A DNA stretch of 13,500 nucleotides from Treponema sp. UBA6988. GTDB lineage: Bacteria > Spirochaetota > Spirochaetia > Treponematales > Treponemataceae. The notes under the pieces are model-generated. The model had not been told where the DNA came from. It saw nothing but the letters and a program-made list of their open reading frames with translations, and searched no databases. The position numbers and the translations under genes were made by a program. Position 1 is the stretch's first letter, and every line of letters starts with the position of its first letter. Of this stretch, positions 1-7,012 are shown one piece after another. Location of the stretch: the NCBI GenBank assembly GCA_002448445.1, contig DJYC01000034.1, positions 1 through 13,500 of the forward strand, written 5' to 3'.

Positions 1-264
1 GAAAGCCCACCAGTTCCAGGAAGATACTTTGCCCTTATTAAAATCTAGCATAGAATCTTTCATACTAAGAAATGCTCCCGATTCAAAATCTTTGGATAAT
101 GCATCTCCACTAACATAAGCAACTAAATTCAAATCTTCAGCAGAAGGTATAAACTCAGCTTGATCAACATTTGATTCTGACGTCCATTCGGTATTAGGCT
201 CATTGCAGTCAGGACAGTAGATATCTGTTGACAACAACACTCTTCCACATTTTTTACAAATCAT
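1..264 (-). CDS. Zinc-ribbon membrane-type protein, DUF2628-like (partial, runs off the window)
   Basis: Reading leftwards there is an open frame of 88 codons without a stop, cut by the window edge. The N-terminus reads MICKKCGRVLL...YCPDCNE, two CxxC pairs that form a typical zinc ribbon of about 20 residues. An acidic linker follows, and the frame ends at the window edge in SSWNWWAF. That aromatic string resembles the start of DUF2628-type membrane domains (a pattern like F-N-W-A-A-F-F), which often follow zinc ribbons, but the membrane part itself is not visible. An ATG at 268-270 lies directly against an AGAGG Shine-Dalgarno (271-275) with no spacing. The second ATG, at 262-264, has 6 nt spacing, so I chose it. 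The gene follows tRNA-Pro and its terminator on the same strand. No function can be assigned. A coding frame is likely; the family call is weak. Confidence 0.7.
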   Translation of the reverse strand, partial: MICKKCGRVLLSTDIYCPDCNEPNTEWTSESNVDQAEFIPSAEDLNLVAYVSGDALSKDFESGAFLSMKDSMLDFNKGKVSSWNWWAF

Positions 265-330
265 TTTCATCCTCTGTTATTTCGGAATGCACCCCAGTGC
301 GGGAGTGAGCATAACAATGCTTACCCGGAA

Positions 331-361
331 AATAAAAAAGGCCTGCGGAAAAACCGTAGGC
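331..361 (-). terminator. Intrinsic terminator after tRNA-Pro
   Basis: On the minus strand GCCTACGG, a five-T loop and CCGCAGGC form an 8-bp stem with one A-C mismatch (341-361). The stem is followed by CTTTTTTATT. It lies 10 nt past the tRNA-Pro 3' end and should end that transcript before the zinc-ribbon gene. Confidence 0.8.
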
Positions 362-370
362 TTTGCAAAG

Positions 371-443
371 TCGGGTAACCCGGATTCGAACCGGGGACCT
401 CTACGTCCCGAACGTAGCGCGCTACCAGCTGCGCTATTACCCG
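371..443 (-). tRNA. tRNA-Pro(CGG)
   Basis: The minus strand folds into a complete 73-nt cloverleaf. The acceptor stem is CGGGTAA/TTACCCG with discriminator A. The D arm is GCGC/GCGC and the anticodon stem is CTACG/CGTAG. The seven-base loop TTCGGGA carries anticodon CGG, and the T arm is CCCGG/CCGGG with TTCGAAT. The C1-G72 pair is typical of bacterial tRNA-Pro. CCA is not encoded; the next bases are CTT. The upstream gap to the tRNA-Asp terminator is about 40 bp and shows only a poor promoter (TATCTA at a -10-like position), so read-through from tRNA-Asp may contribute to expression. Confidence 0.95.
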
Positions 444-484
444 AAAAGATGTAGATAAAAAATGATGCCTGCAATTCAGCAGAC

Positions 485-512
485 AAAAAAAATACCCACT
501 TGAATAAGTGGG
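485..512 (-). terminator. Intrinsic terminator after tRNA-Asp
   Basis: On the minus strand CCCACTT, loop ATTC and AAGTGGG form a perfect 7-bp hairpin (495-512). TA and then eight T residues follow (485-492). It begins 8 nt past the tRNA-Asp 3' end and separates tRNA-Asp from tRNA-Pro. Confidence 0.9.
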
Positions 513-520
513 CATTTATA

Positions 521-594
521 CGGGAGCTACGGGGCTCGAACCCGTGGTCTCCGGCGTGACAGGCCAGCGCGATAACCAGCTTCGCTAAGCCCCC
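521..594 (-). tRNA. tRNA-Asp(GTC)
   Basis: The minus strand folds into a 74-nt cloverleaf. The acceptor stem is GGGGGCT/AGCTCCC with one G-U pair and discriminator G73, as expected for tRNA-Asp. The D stem is GCGA/TCGC and the anticodon stem is CTGGC/GCCGG. The loop CTGTCAC carries anticodon GTC, and the T arm is ACGGG/CCCGT with TTCGAGC. CCA is not encoded; the next bases are TAT. A near-consensus promoter lies just upstream and a strong intrinsic terminator just downstream, so this is an independent transcription unit. Confidence 0.95.
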
Positions 595-605
595 GTGTGA
601 TTATG

Positions 606-634
606 AATATAGCACAACGCATAATTTGTGTCAA
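606..634 (-). promoter_or_regulatory. Sigma-70-type promoter of tRNA-Asp
   Basis: The minus strand has TTGACA (629-634), a 17-nt spacer and TATATT (606-611) preceded by TGC, an extended -10. The tRNA 5' end lies 11 nt past the -10 box. Upstream of the -35 is a run of almost pure A/T (about 639-664) that could act as an UP element. Confidence 0.85.
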
Positions 635-684
635 TAGACTTTTTAAAATTTTTTATTTTTTTTTCGCAAAAACTTTTTGCACTG

Positions 685-713
685 TTGACACTCAATATAT
701 ACAATGATAAAAT
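685..713 (+). promoter_or_regulatory. Sigma-70-type promoter of the SurA-like/DUF115 operon
   Basis: The plus strand has TTGACA (685-690), a 17-nt spacer and TAAAAT (708-713). Transcription should begin near 720, leaving an untranslated leader of about 70 nt before the ATG at 790. It is divergent from the tRNA-Asp promoter; the two -35 boxes are 50 bp apart across an A/T tract. Confidence 0.75.
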
Positions 714-789
714 CGTATTACTTTATGTCCTGCCGCTACAGTCGGCCAGGCATTTCATCAAGAATATTTTTAAAAGAAGGATTCCCTTT

Positions 790-2304
790 ATGGAAGAAGA
801 AATCACAACTCCTAAAAAAGCAAAAAAAGACGGCGCAAAAATAGGAGCCGTAATTATCCTGGTAATTTCAGCAATCGTATTTATTCCTGCTGGCGGAAGC
901 ATACTGTTTGAATCGCTTTCACATGCAGGCAGAACACCGGTTTTCGGTTCCTACAAAGGACAGAAAATCGAATACAAGGCCGGCACTGAATTTGCAGACC
1001 GCGTTTCCTACATGGCTGAACTTTACAAGGCATACGGCCAGGACTTGAACCAGAACACATACTATTCAATTTTTACAGGCGCATTTGAAGGAACCCTCCG
1101 CTCAATGGTATATTCTGCCGCTGTGAAAAAGGCAAACTGGAGCGCGTCAAAGGATGCCGTTAACCGCGCAATCCTGCCCCGCTTCTTTGACGAAAACGGC
1201 AAGTACTCAGAAAAGCTCTACAACCAGACAGACGATGCCGCAAAAGCTGAACTCCGCAAGACAGCCGCCACAAACCTGGCTTTCATGCGCTACAACGACG
1301 ACGTTATGGGTTCAGACACAAAAGTTTCCGGCAACCCAATGTACGGCCTTAAGGCTTCATCAAAGGAAAAATCATTTATTGCCGCAATGGACAGCACAAA
1401 GCGCTCATTCGACCTTGCAGCCTTCAGCACAAATGACTTCCCCGCAGAAGAAGCAGCAAAGTACGGAAAGGCAAACCCAGACAAGTTCAGAAAGCTTGAC
1501 ATTTCTGCCGTAACACTTGACGGTGAAGACGAAATAAAGGCCCTTAGCAAGCAGATTAAAAACAACGAAGTTACCTTCGACGACGCAATCAGCGAAAAGT
1601 CAACAAAGTACTACACAGGCACAGACGGAAAGCTTTCTGTTCCATATTACTACGGCCTCTTGAACATAATCCAGAATGCAGAAGACGCAGAAAAAACTGT
1701 GGCACTCGCAAAGGGTGCAGTTTCTGACCCTGTACAGACAAAAAGCGGATGGACAATCTTCCGCGTAGACTCTGACGCCAAGGCAGCAGACTTTACAGAC
1801 GAAGCAACCGTAAACACAGTCCTTGAATACCTAAAGTCTTCAGAAAAGGGCTACATCGAAAACTTCTATTCTGAACGCGCAAAGGCATTCATCTCCGAAG
1901 CAAAGCTTTCTTCTTTTGACGCTGCATGCGAAAAGTTCTCCATTACAAAGGCAGACGTTGCAGCCTTCCCTGTTAACTACGGAAACTCTCCATTCTACAA
2001 CTCAACTCCTTCCGATGTCGCAGAACTTGCAGGCCTTTCTACAAACGAAGCCGTACTTGAAAAGATGTTCAAGCTTAAGAAAGACGAAATGAGCGAACCA
2101 TTCGTTCTTGCTTCAAACGTAATCGTGGCACGCTGCACTGGAGTTCAGAAGGATGCTCCGGCAGACCTTGCAAACTTTGACTCCAACGTTGCACAGACAG
2201 ACCAGTCTTGCTCACAGACAAACCTTAAAAGATTTGACGGTGTTGTAGACGACTTTATGACAACATACTTCAAGTACTTCATCTCTGGCGACGAACAGAA
2301 CTAG
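790..2304 (+). CDS. Membrane-anchored SurA/PpiD-like periplasmic folding factor
   Basis: A 504-residue protein with a short charged cytoplasmic N-terminus, one uncleaved membrane segment (about residues 17-38) and a large periplasmic part, the layout of PpiD. A SurA-N-like helical region follows at about 50-170. Residues about 235-325 align with a parvulin (PpiC) domain: an FDDAISEKST-type helix, then GAVSDPVQTKSGW near the end. The two histidines of active parvulins (RHILV and GYHI motifs) are replaced by Ser239 (LDISAV) and Thr322 (GWTIF), so a chaperone role without isomerase activity is likely. I chose ATG 790, with AAGAAGG nine bases upstream; the frame stays open back to 628, but that would overlap both divergent promoters. 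It is first in an operon with the DUF115 gene. The family is fairly sure, the substrates unknown. Confidence 0.8.
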   Translation: MEEEITTPKKAKKDGAKIGAVIILVISAIVFIPAGGSILFESLSHAGRTPVFGSYKGQKIEYKAGTEFADRVSYMAELYKAYGQDLNQNTYYSIFTGAFEGTLRSMVYSAAVKKANWSASKDAVNRAILPRFFDENGKYSEKLYNQTDDAAKAELRKTAATNLAFMRYNDDVMGSDTKVSGNPMYGLKASSKEKSFIAAMDSTKRSFDLAAFSTNDFPAEEAAKYGKANPDKFRKLDISAVTLDGEDEIKALSKQIKNNEVTFDDAISEKSTKYYTGTDGKLSVPYYYGLLNIIQNAEDAEKTVALAKGAVSDPVQTKSGWTIFRVDSDAKAADFTDEATVNTVLEYLKSSEKGYIENFYSERAKAFISEAKLSSFDAACEKFSITKADVAAFPVNYGNSPFYNSTPSDVAELAGLSTNEAVLEKMFKLKKDEMSEPFVLASNVIVARCTGVQKDAPADLANFDSNVAQTDQSCSQTNLKRFDGVVDDFMTTYFKYFISGDEQN

Positions 2305-2314
2305 CAGGTTTTAC

Positions 2315-4090
2315 TTGAACTCACAAAATCAAAAAGGAGTTGGGGCAAACAAACCCCTTCTCCCCCTGGAAAGCAGCCGCGAAGAGGAAATTCTAACAGA
2401 AGCTTCTTCCGGCAACGGCTCTCCAGAAACAATCCGCTACAAAGGGCGCTATCTTTATTCAAAATACAATCCCATGCGCGCTGTACTTTCCCTTATCCAA
2501 GGCACAAAATTTTTACCCGGCACAATCGTAATAATATGCTCCCCATGCCTTTGCTACGGCACAGAAGAATTGCTAAATGCATTGGAAGCAGCATGCAAAG
2601 ATGGCGGTGAAGACGCAAAAGCAGAAGTGTGCGCAATAGAGGCAGACAGAAATCTTTACGGCCTTGCAAAAGAAAAGCTGGGGCAAAAAAAAGGCGCGGA
2701 AAAGATTCATTTTTATTTTTCAGACCAGCTGGACGAATTTGAAGCATTCCTTAACGAAAAAATTTCCAGTGGAAGTTTCCGCCGCGTACTAAGGCTTGAC
2801 TTTAGCGCAGGAACCCAGTTCAACGCGGAATGGTACACATCCATCTGCAACGCGGCAGAACAGATGGTTGCTTCCTACTGGAAAAACAGAATCACCATCG
2901 TAAAAATGGGAAGGCTTTTTTCCCACAACATATTCAAGAACCTGTCCTTGGTTGGCACAGATGAATCGGCATCAGACACTTTTTTGCAGAAAGCAGCGGG
3001 AATGGTTTCCAAACCAATAATCGTATTTGGTGCGGGAGAAAGCTTGGACAAAACCTTTGCAAAAGAAAACTTTCCGCTCATAAAAGAAATAAAAGACGGC
3101 CGCTACTTTACAATTGCAGTGGATGCCGCAGCCCAGGCACTTCTTGCGCGGGGAATAAGACCAGACGCAATCGTTGCAGTGGAAAGCCAGTTTGCAATCC
3201 AGGAATCATACGCAAGCTTTACAAAAGATGACTTTGAAAAAATAATCCTTTTTGCAGACCTTTGTTCCCGCCCCCAGGTTGCACGCCTATTTAAAAAGAG
3301 AATCTGGTTTGCATCAGAATATGCAAAGTGCCAATACCTTGATTCAATAAAAGAAAAGGGTATCATCCAAAACCTTATACCGCCGCTCGGCTCTGTTGGG
3401 CTTACGGCTGTTTACCTTGCACTTGTAATAAGGCAGAGCATTGCAACAAGCGTTTTTGTTAGCGGAATGGATTTTTCTTATTCAGCGGGAAGGACACATG
3501 CAAAAAACGTTGCGGCATCAAAGCGGCTCCTTGCAAACTGCACAAGAAAAAACGGCGCGGCAAACTATTCTGCATCCCTGCTTCCCCCGGCATTTCCCGT
3601 TCAAAGCAAGGACGAAAGCAAAATGTATTCATCCCCAATAATGGAAAGTTACGCTATAAACTTTGCGGCAGTCTTTGGCGGACAAAAGAACCTCTACGAC
3701 ATTGGGGAATGCGGCATAGACCTGCACCTAAAAAAATGCACGGCAGCATCCGTTTGGACAGTGGCATCCCTGCAAAACAAAAATTCTTCGTCGGGGCAAA
3801 TTCAAATAGACTTTGAAGAAGTAAAAAAATCCAAGCAGCTTATTTCCTGCTACCTAAAAGAAGAAAAAGATGCGCTTACACAGCTTAAAGATTTGCTTGT
3901 AAATGGAGAAAATTCTGAATACAAAAAAGACGGCACTACCCTTAGCGGACAAATACAGGGCATACTTTCGCCAAGGGAATACCTCTTCCTGCACTTTCCG
4001 GACGGCAACAGGGCAAGCACTTCTACCCCCTTCTTAAAAAGAGTCAGGGCAGAAATAGACAGCTTCCTAAAAATACTTAGTGTTTATTGA
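2315..4090 (+). CDS. DUF115 / MptE-like protein (motility-associated factor family)
   Basis: A cytoplasmic protein of about 591 residues with no signal peptide or membrane segment. An N-terminal domain opens with a GRYLYSKYNPMRA stretch typical of treponemal DUF115 proteins. A central MptE-like (6-hydroxymethylpterin diphosphokinase-like) domain follows: a nucleotide-binding-type VFGAGESLDKT motif at 237-247, IAVDAA at 267-272 and GIRPDAIVAVE at 280-290. Known relatives include Maf proteins, which modify flagellins with sugars, so a glycosylation role for spirochaete flagella or surface is plausible but not shown here. The start is probably TTG at 2315, with AGCAGG (2303-2308) overlapping the upstream stop, which suggests translational coupling. 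The first in-frame ATG (2474) would remove the conserved N-terminal motif. The stop TGA (4088-4090) lies inside an inverted repeat. Confidence 0.75.
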   Translation: MNSQNQKGVGANKPLLPLESSREEEILTEASSGNGSPETIRYKGRYLYSKYNPMRAVLSLIQGTKFLPGTIVIICSPCLCYGTEELLNALEAACKDGGEDAKAEVCAIEADRNLYGLAKEKLGQKKGAEKIHFYFSDQLDEFEAFLNEKISSGSFRRVLRLDFSAGTQFNAEWYTSICNAAEQMVASYWKNRITIVKMGRLFSHNIFKNLSLVGTDESASDTFLQKAAGMVSKPIIVFGAGESLDKTFAKENFPLIKEIKDGRYFTIAVDAAAQALLARGIRPDAIVAVESQFAIQESYASFTKDDFEKIILFADLCSRPQVARLFKKRIWFASEYAKCQYLDSIKEKGIIQNLIPPLGSVGLTAVYLALVIRQSIATSVFVSGMDFSYSAGRTHAKNVAASKRLLANCTRKNGAANYSASLLPPAFPVQSKDESKMYSSPIMESYAINFAAVFGGQKNLYDIGECGIDLHLKKCTAASVWTVASLQNKNSSSGQIQIDFEEVKKSKQLISCYLKEEKDALTQLKDLLVNGENSEYKKDGTTLSGQIQGILSPREYLFLHFPDGNRASTSTPFLKRVRAEIDSFLKILSVY

Positions 4091-4405
4091 AAAACTCTTT
4101 TCAAGGGAGAGCCCTTGGCCCCCGAACTAAGGGGAGGGACAACCCCCTACTCCGAAGCGAGGGTTTTCCCTGCTTGAAACTTCGTTGCAAGTTCCCCCTT
4201 AACCCCTCCCTTTCCCGGCACGGCTTAGGGCTAACGCCCTAAGAACCCAGATTCTTTTATTCACTTTAGTTTCCATCTAGATATAGACTGTTCACATTGG
4301 AGATAAGTGCAAGTTCTTTTTTCATTTTTGGCATTTTTTCTTGCACTCTTATTTTTCTGAATACTGTTTAACTATTTGTATCATTTGTAATTAAAGAGTT
4401 TTTCA
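4088..4405. repeat. Hairpin-rich intergenic segment bracketed by 13-bp perfect inverted repeats
   Basis: This fills the 332-bp gap between the convergent DUF115 and lepA genes; I see no gene in it. TGAAAAACTCTTT at 4088-4100 recurs as its exact reverse complement at 4393-4405. The left half (about 4100-4245) is GC-rich and full of local hairpins: TTGAAAA-ACTC-TTTTCAA (4087-4104), CAAGGG-AGAG-CCCTTG (4102-4117) and CTTAGGGC-TAAC-GCCCTAAG (4224-4243). The right half is AT-rich. No target-site duplication is visible beside the 13-mers. It may be a miniature inverted-repeat element, a dispersed treponemal repeat or a compound bidirectional terminator; the sequence alone does not decide. Confidence 0.5.
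4306..4355 (+). terminator. Possible terminator downstream of the DUF115 operon
   Basis: AGTGCAAG (4306-4313) pairs perfectly with CTTGCACT (4340-4347) across a T-rich 26-nt loop and is followed by CTTATTTTT. The stem and trailing T-run fit an intrinsic terminator, but the loop is unusually long and the site is 216 bp beyond the stop codon. Confidence 0.35.
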
Positions 4406-4422
4406 GTAGACCCTATGTTTTC

Positions 4423-6225
4423 CTAGTCTTCCTTTTCTTTAAGAACTGCAAGGAATGCGCTCTGGGGAAGTTCCACGTTTCCTGCCATGAGCATGCGCTT
4501 TTTTCCGGCCTTCTGCTTTTCCAAAAGCTTACGCTTACGGGTAACGTCACCGCCGTAGCACTTTGCAAGAACGTCCTTGCGCACAGGGTTAACTGTTTCG
4601 CGGGCAATAATCTGGCTTCCTATTGCACCTTGAATTGCAATCTTAAACTGCTGGCGGGTAATTTCTCCCTTTAGACGCTCGCAGACAACCTTTGCATGTT
4701 CAACAGCATTGGGCCTAAAGCAGAGCTGGGCAAGGGCATCAACAGGCTTTCCGTTTATGAGTATGTCTATCTTTATAAGATCCGTCGGGCGGTAGTCTGT
4801 AATCTCGTAGTCAAAGCTTGCATAACCGCGGCTGTAAGACTTTAGCTTGTCGTAAAAGTCAAAGAGGATTTCTGCAAGAGGCATGTGGTAGGTAAGCTCA
4901 ACACGCTTTTCGTCCAGGTACTGCATGTTGGTCTGCTCACCACGCTTAAGGCGGCAAAGCTCCATAATGCTTCCAAGGAATTCAGAAGGAGTGATTATGG
5001 AAGCCTTAATGTAAGGTTCCTGGGAAGCCTCAATCTTTCCCTCTGGATAGTCGGCGGGGTTGTCCACAAAAATCTCATCGCGACCTGCAGGCTTTACCCG
5101 GTACTTTACGCTTGGAGCCGTAAAAATAACAACCTGGTCAAAGTCACGCTCAAGGCGCTCCTGCACAATCTCCAGATGAAGCAATCCCAAGAAACCGCAG
5201 CGGAATCCGTTTCCAAGCGCAAGCGAATTGTCCTTTTCGTAAACAAGGGAAGCATCGTTCAGCTTTAGCTTTTCCATGCTTTCCTTAAGCTCTTCATAGT
5301 CATTTGAATCAATAGGATAAATAGAAGAGAATACTACAGGCTTTACTTCCTTAAAACCGGGAAGCGGCTCTTTTGCAGGATTTGTAGCAGAAGTTACAGT
5401 ATCGCCAACGCGCACGTCTGCAACAGTCTTCATACCAGCAATAATATAGCCTACGTCTCCAGCCTCAAGCGCAGAAGTTTCCTCGTACTTGATTTTAAAA
5501 AGACCAACCTGCTCTACCTTGTACTCTGCCCCGCTGCTCATAAGGCGGATTGTGTCACCTGCCTTTACCCTTCCGTCCATTACGCGGATGTGAACAATAA
5601 CGCCCCTGTATTCGTCATAGTGGCAGTCAAAAATAAGGGCGGTAAGGGGTGCGTTTACGTCTCCCTCTGGCGGCGGGAACTTTGTAACAATGGCTTCCAT
5701 AAGGTCGTCAATTCCCTGCCCGGTCTTTGCGCTAACAAGCTGGGCATCGGCAGAATCAAGGCCAAGGTCGTGGTCTATCTGCTTCTTAACGCTTTCTATG
5801 TCCGCAGAAGCAAGGTCTATCTTGTTAATAACTGGAACAATAGTAAGATCCTGTTCCATTGCCATATACATATTGCTTACGGTCTGGCTTTCTACGCCCT
5901 GGGTTGCGTCTATTAAAAGAAGTGCACCTTCGCAGGAAGCAATGGCGCGGCTAACCTCGTAGCTAAAGTCAACATGGCCCGGTGTGTCTACAAAATTAAG
6001 CTCGTAGTCGTTTCCGTCTTTTGCGCGGTAGGGAATTGTTACGGCCTGGCTTTTTATGGTAATGCCCCTTTCCCTTTCAATGTCCATGTTGTCCAGAATC
6101 TGGTTCATCATCTGGCGGTCTTCGATTATCTTTGCCTTCTGAATAAGGCGGTCTGCCAGCGTGGATTTTCCGTGGTCAATGTGCGCGGTAATACAAAAGT
6201 TGCGCTTGAATTTTAAATCTCTCAT
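4423..6225 (-). CDS. lepA: Elongation factor 4 (LepA), ribosome back-translocating GTPase
   Basis: A 600-residue protein, the usual full length for LepA/EF4. The GTPase motifs are intact: G1 AHIDHGKST (14-22), a switch-region RERGITIKS, G3 DTPGHVDF (80-87) and G4 NKID (134-137), with a G5-like SAKTG after it. Domains II, III and V (EF-G-like) follow. The LepA-specific C-terminal domain ends in KQKAGKKRM, the basic tail of the family. EF4 binds the ribosome and acts on stalled or mis-translocated complexes, helping translation under ionic stress and ribosome biogenesis. The ATG has AGGA six bases upstream and an extended -10 box just before it. It is monocistronic here and convergent with the DUF115 gene. 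No defect is visible. Confidence 0.98.
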   Translation of the reverse strand: MRDLKFKRNFCITAHIDHGKSTLADRLIQKAKIIEDRQMMNQILDNMDIERERGITIKSQAVTIPYRAKDGNDYELNFVDTPGHVDFSYEVSRAIASCEGALLLIDATQGVESQTVSNMYMAMEQDLTIVPVINKIDLASADIESVKKQIDHDLGLDSADAQLVSAKTGQGIDDLMEAIVTKFPPPEGDVNAPLTALIFDCHYDEYRGVIVHIRVMDGRVKAGDTIRLMSSGAEYKVEQVGLFKIKYEETSALEAGDVGYIIAGMKTVADVRVGDTVTSATNPAKEPLPGFKEVKPVVFSSIYPIDSNDYEELKESMEKLKLNDASLVYEKDNSLALGNGFRCGFLGLLHLEIVQERLERDFDQVVIFTAPSVKYRVKPAGRDEIFVDNPADYPEGKIEASQEPYIKASIITPSEFLGSIMELCRLKRGEQTNMQYLDEKRVELTYHMPLAEILFDFYDKLKSYSRGYASFDYEITDYRPTDLIKIDILINGKPVDALAQLCFRPNAVEHAKVVCERLKGEITRQQFKIAIQGAIGSQIIARETVNPVRKDVLAKCYGGDVTRKRKLLEKQKAGKKRMLMAGNVELPQSAFLAVLKEKED

Positions 6226-6251
6226 AAGGTTTCCTGTTGCTTGGATTATTA

Positions 6252-6260
6252 ACTATAGCA
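6252..6260 (-). promoter_or_regulatory. Extended -10 element upstream of lepA
   Basis: The minus strand reads TGCTATAGT (TGn plus TATAGT), 26 nt before the lepA ATG. No convincing -35 lies 17 nt further upstream, so the extended TG may compensate. The same TGC-TATA(T/G)T form appears in the tRNA-Asp promoter and the two small-gene promoters of this window. Confidence 0.5.
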
Positions 6261-6302
6261 TACAAATTAACTTTTGACTATAGGAGCTATTTTTTATTTT
6301 TA

Positions 6303-6478
6303 TTTGGAGCGCACGTCATTTTTAAACTGCCCCTTCGGGAATGCTCGTGTTACGGGCTTTCCGGGGTTCCGCGGGGCCCTTACCCGCTCCATTGCTGCCG
6401 GGTTCGGCCCTTCGACAAGCTCAGGGACCGCACCCACCAGCAACGGCTGCGCCGCCCCTACAATCCCGGCTAGGCTTA
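6303..6478 (-). repeat. GC-rich dispersed intergenic element (copy 1)
   Basis: A sharply GC-rich stretch between AT-rich flanks, lying between the lepA promoter and the 163-residue membrane protein gene. Read on the minus strand it contains, in order, a GGGGCGGCGCAGCCG hairpin block, the imperfect palindrome CCCTGAGC-TTG-TCGAAGGG (6408-6426), AATGGAGCG (6385-6393) and GCGGAACCCCGGAA (6359-6372). The last two blocks recur in the same order on the plus strand at 7343-7368, so this is one of two related elements. Open frames across it are short and low-complexity in amino acid content, so I consider it non-coding. Confidence 0.6.
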
Positions 6479-6483
6479 ATGGG

Positions 6484-6975
6484 TTAAGAGTCCACATCTG
6501 CGAAAAGTTCTAGTAGAAGAATTTTTTCTGCCCAAGAATCCCTTACTAGAATTGTTGTTGTACCTTTCTCCAAGATTTCCCTAATACCAGAAGAAAATTT
6601 TACTGGAACTTCCTTTTCAAAATTAGCTCCATCCATTTCAAAGGAAAGCTGAAGAGAATTCTCCTTCCTTTTTTTCCAGAAAGATTCGTTTTCGAGAACG
6701 CTCATTCCACTCACTCTTGCGGAAACTTTCTTGCCACTATGAATTTTCTTGTAAAGCCAAAAGAAGCGGATGATTGCCACAAGCAGGGTAATAAAAAGTA
6801 TAGCCACTTCTAAATTTGCAATAAAGTAATTTCGCTCATGATAAATTTTTCTTTTAGTTACAGTAATTCCAAAGCCCAAATTCAAGACAAGAAAAAACAA
6901 ATCTATAAGAAAATAAATAAGGCATGAGTTTATAACAGAATCATTTTTTAATAACTTTTTTATGTTTAGCTTCAT
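6484..6975 (-). CDS. Small two-helix membrane protein, possibly DUF3592-like
   Basis: A 163-residue protein I cannot name. Residues about 15-40 and 50-75 are hydrophobic helices joined by a polar loop (TVTKRKIYHERNYFIANL). A soluble C-terminal domain of about 85 residues follows, with alternating beta-strand-like segments (KVSARVSGM, LQLSFEMDG, KEVPVKF, TTTILVRDS). Two helices plus a small beta-rich domain beginning with an A-R-V strand recall DUF3592 proteins, a weak resemblance. The first 82 residues are about 75% identical to the upstream neighbour at 7013-7249. There is no Shine-Dalgarno before the ATG; the -10 box ends 7 nt before it, so the mRNA is probably leaderless. Confidence 0.7.
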   Translation of the reverse strand: MKLNIKKLLKNDSVINSCLIYFLIDLFFLVLNLGFGITVTKRKIYHERNYFIANLEVAILFITLLVAIIRFFWLYKKIHSGKKVSARVSGMSVLENESFWKKRKENSLQLSFEMDGANFEKEVPVKFSSGIREILEKGTTTILVRDSWAEKILLLELFADVDS

Positions 6976-6982
6976 GGGCTTT

Positions 6983-7011
6983 AATATAGCAAAAAGGATA
7001 TGTCTTTACAA
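6983..7011 (-). promoter_or_regulatory. Promoter of the 163-residue membrane protein gene (leaderless)
   Basis: The minus strand has TTGTAA (7006-7011), a 17-nt spacer ending in TGC and TATATT (6983-6988). The ATG (6973-6975) begins 7 nt after the -10 box, exactly where transcription should start. The promoter begins 1 nt past the stop codon of the upstream copy. Confidence 0.65.
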
Positions 7012-7012
7012 G

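Noticed and set aside
277..515. Short minus-strand open frames across the tRNA genes
   Set aside because: They overlap two complete tRNA cloverleafs and their terminators, which explain the sequence fully.
628..789. N-terminal extension of the SurA-like protein from an ATG at 628
   Set aside because: It would cover the operon's own promoter (685-713) and part of the tRNA-Asp -35 box. The extension is A/T-driven low-complexity sequence, and ATG 790 has a good ribosome-binding site and PpiD-like topology.
4224..4243. Perfect 8-bp hairpin CTTAGGGC-TAAC-GCCCTAAG considered as a terminator
   Set aside because: No T-run follows on either strand, so I describe it only as part of the hairpin-rich gap.
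4885..5268. Plus-strand open frame inside lepA
   Set aside because: It is antisense to the invariant EF4 core, without independent start signals.
6237..6513. Overlapping short open frames on both strands of the GC-rich element
   Set aside because: Frames open on several strands at once reflect GC-rich repeat sequence. The PELVEG- and STSSG-type peptides are familiar mistranslations of the palindromic repeat.
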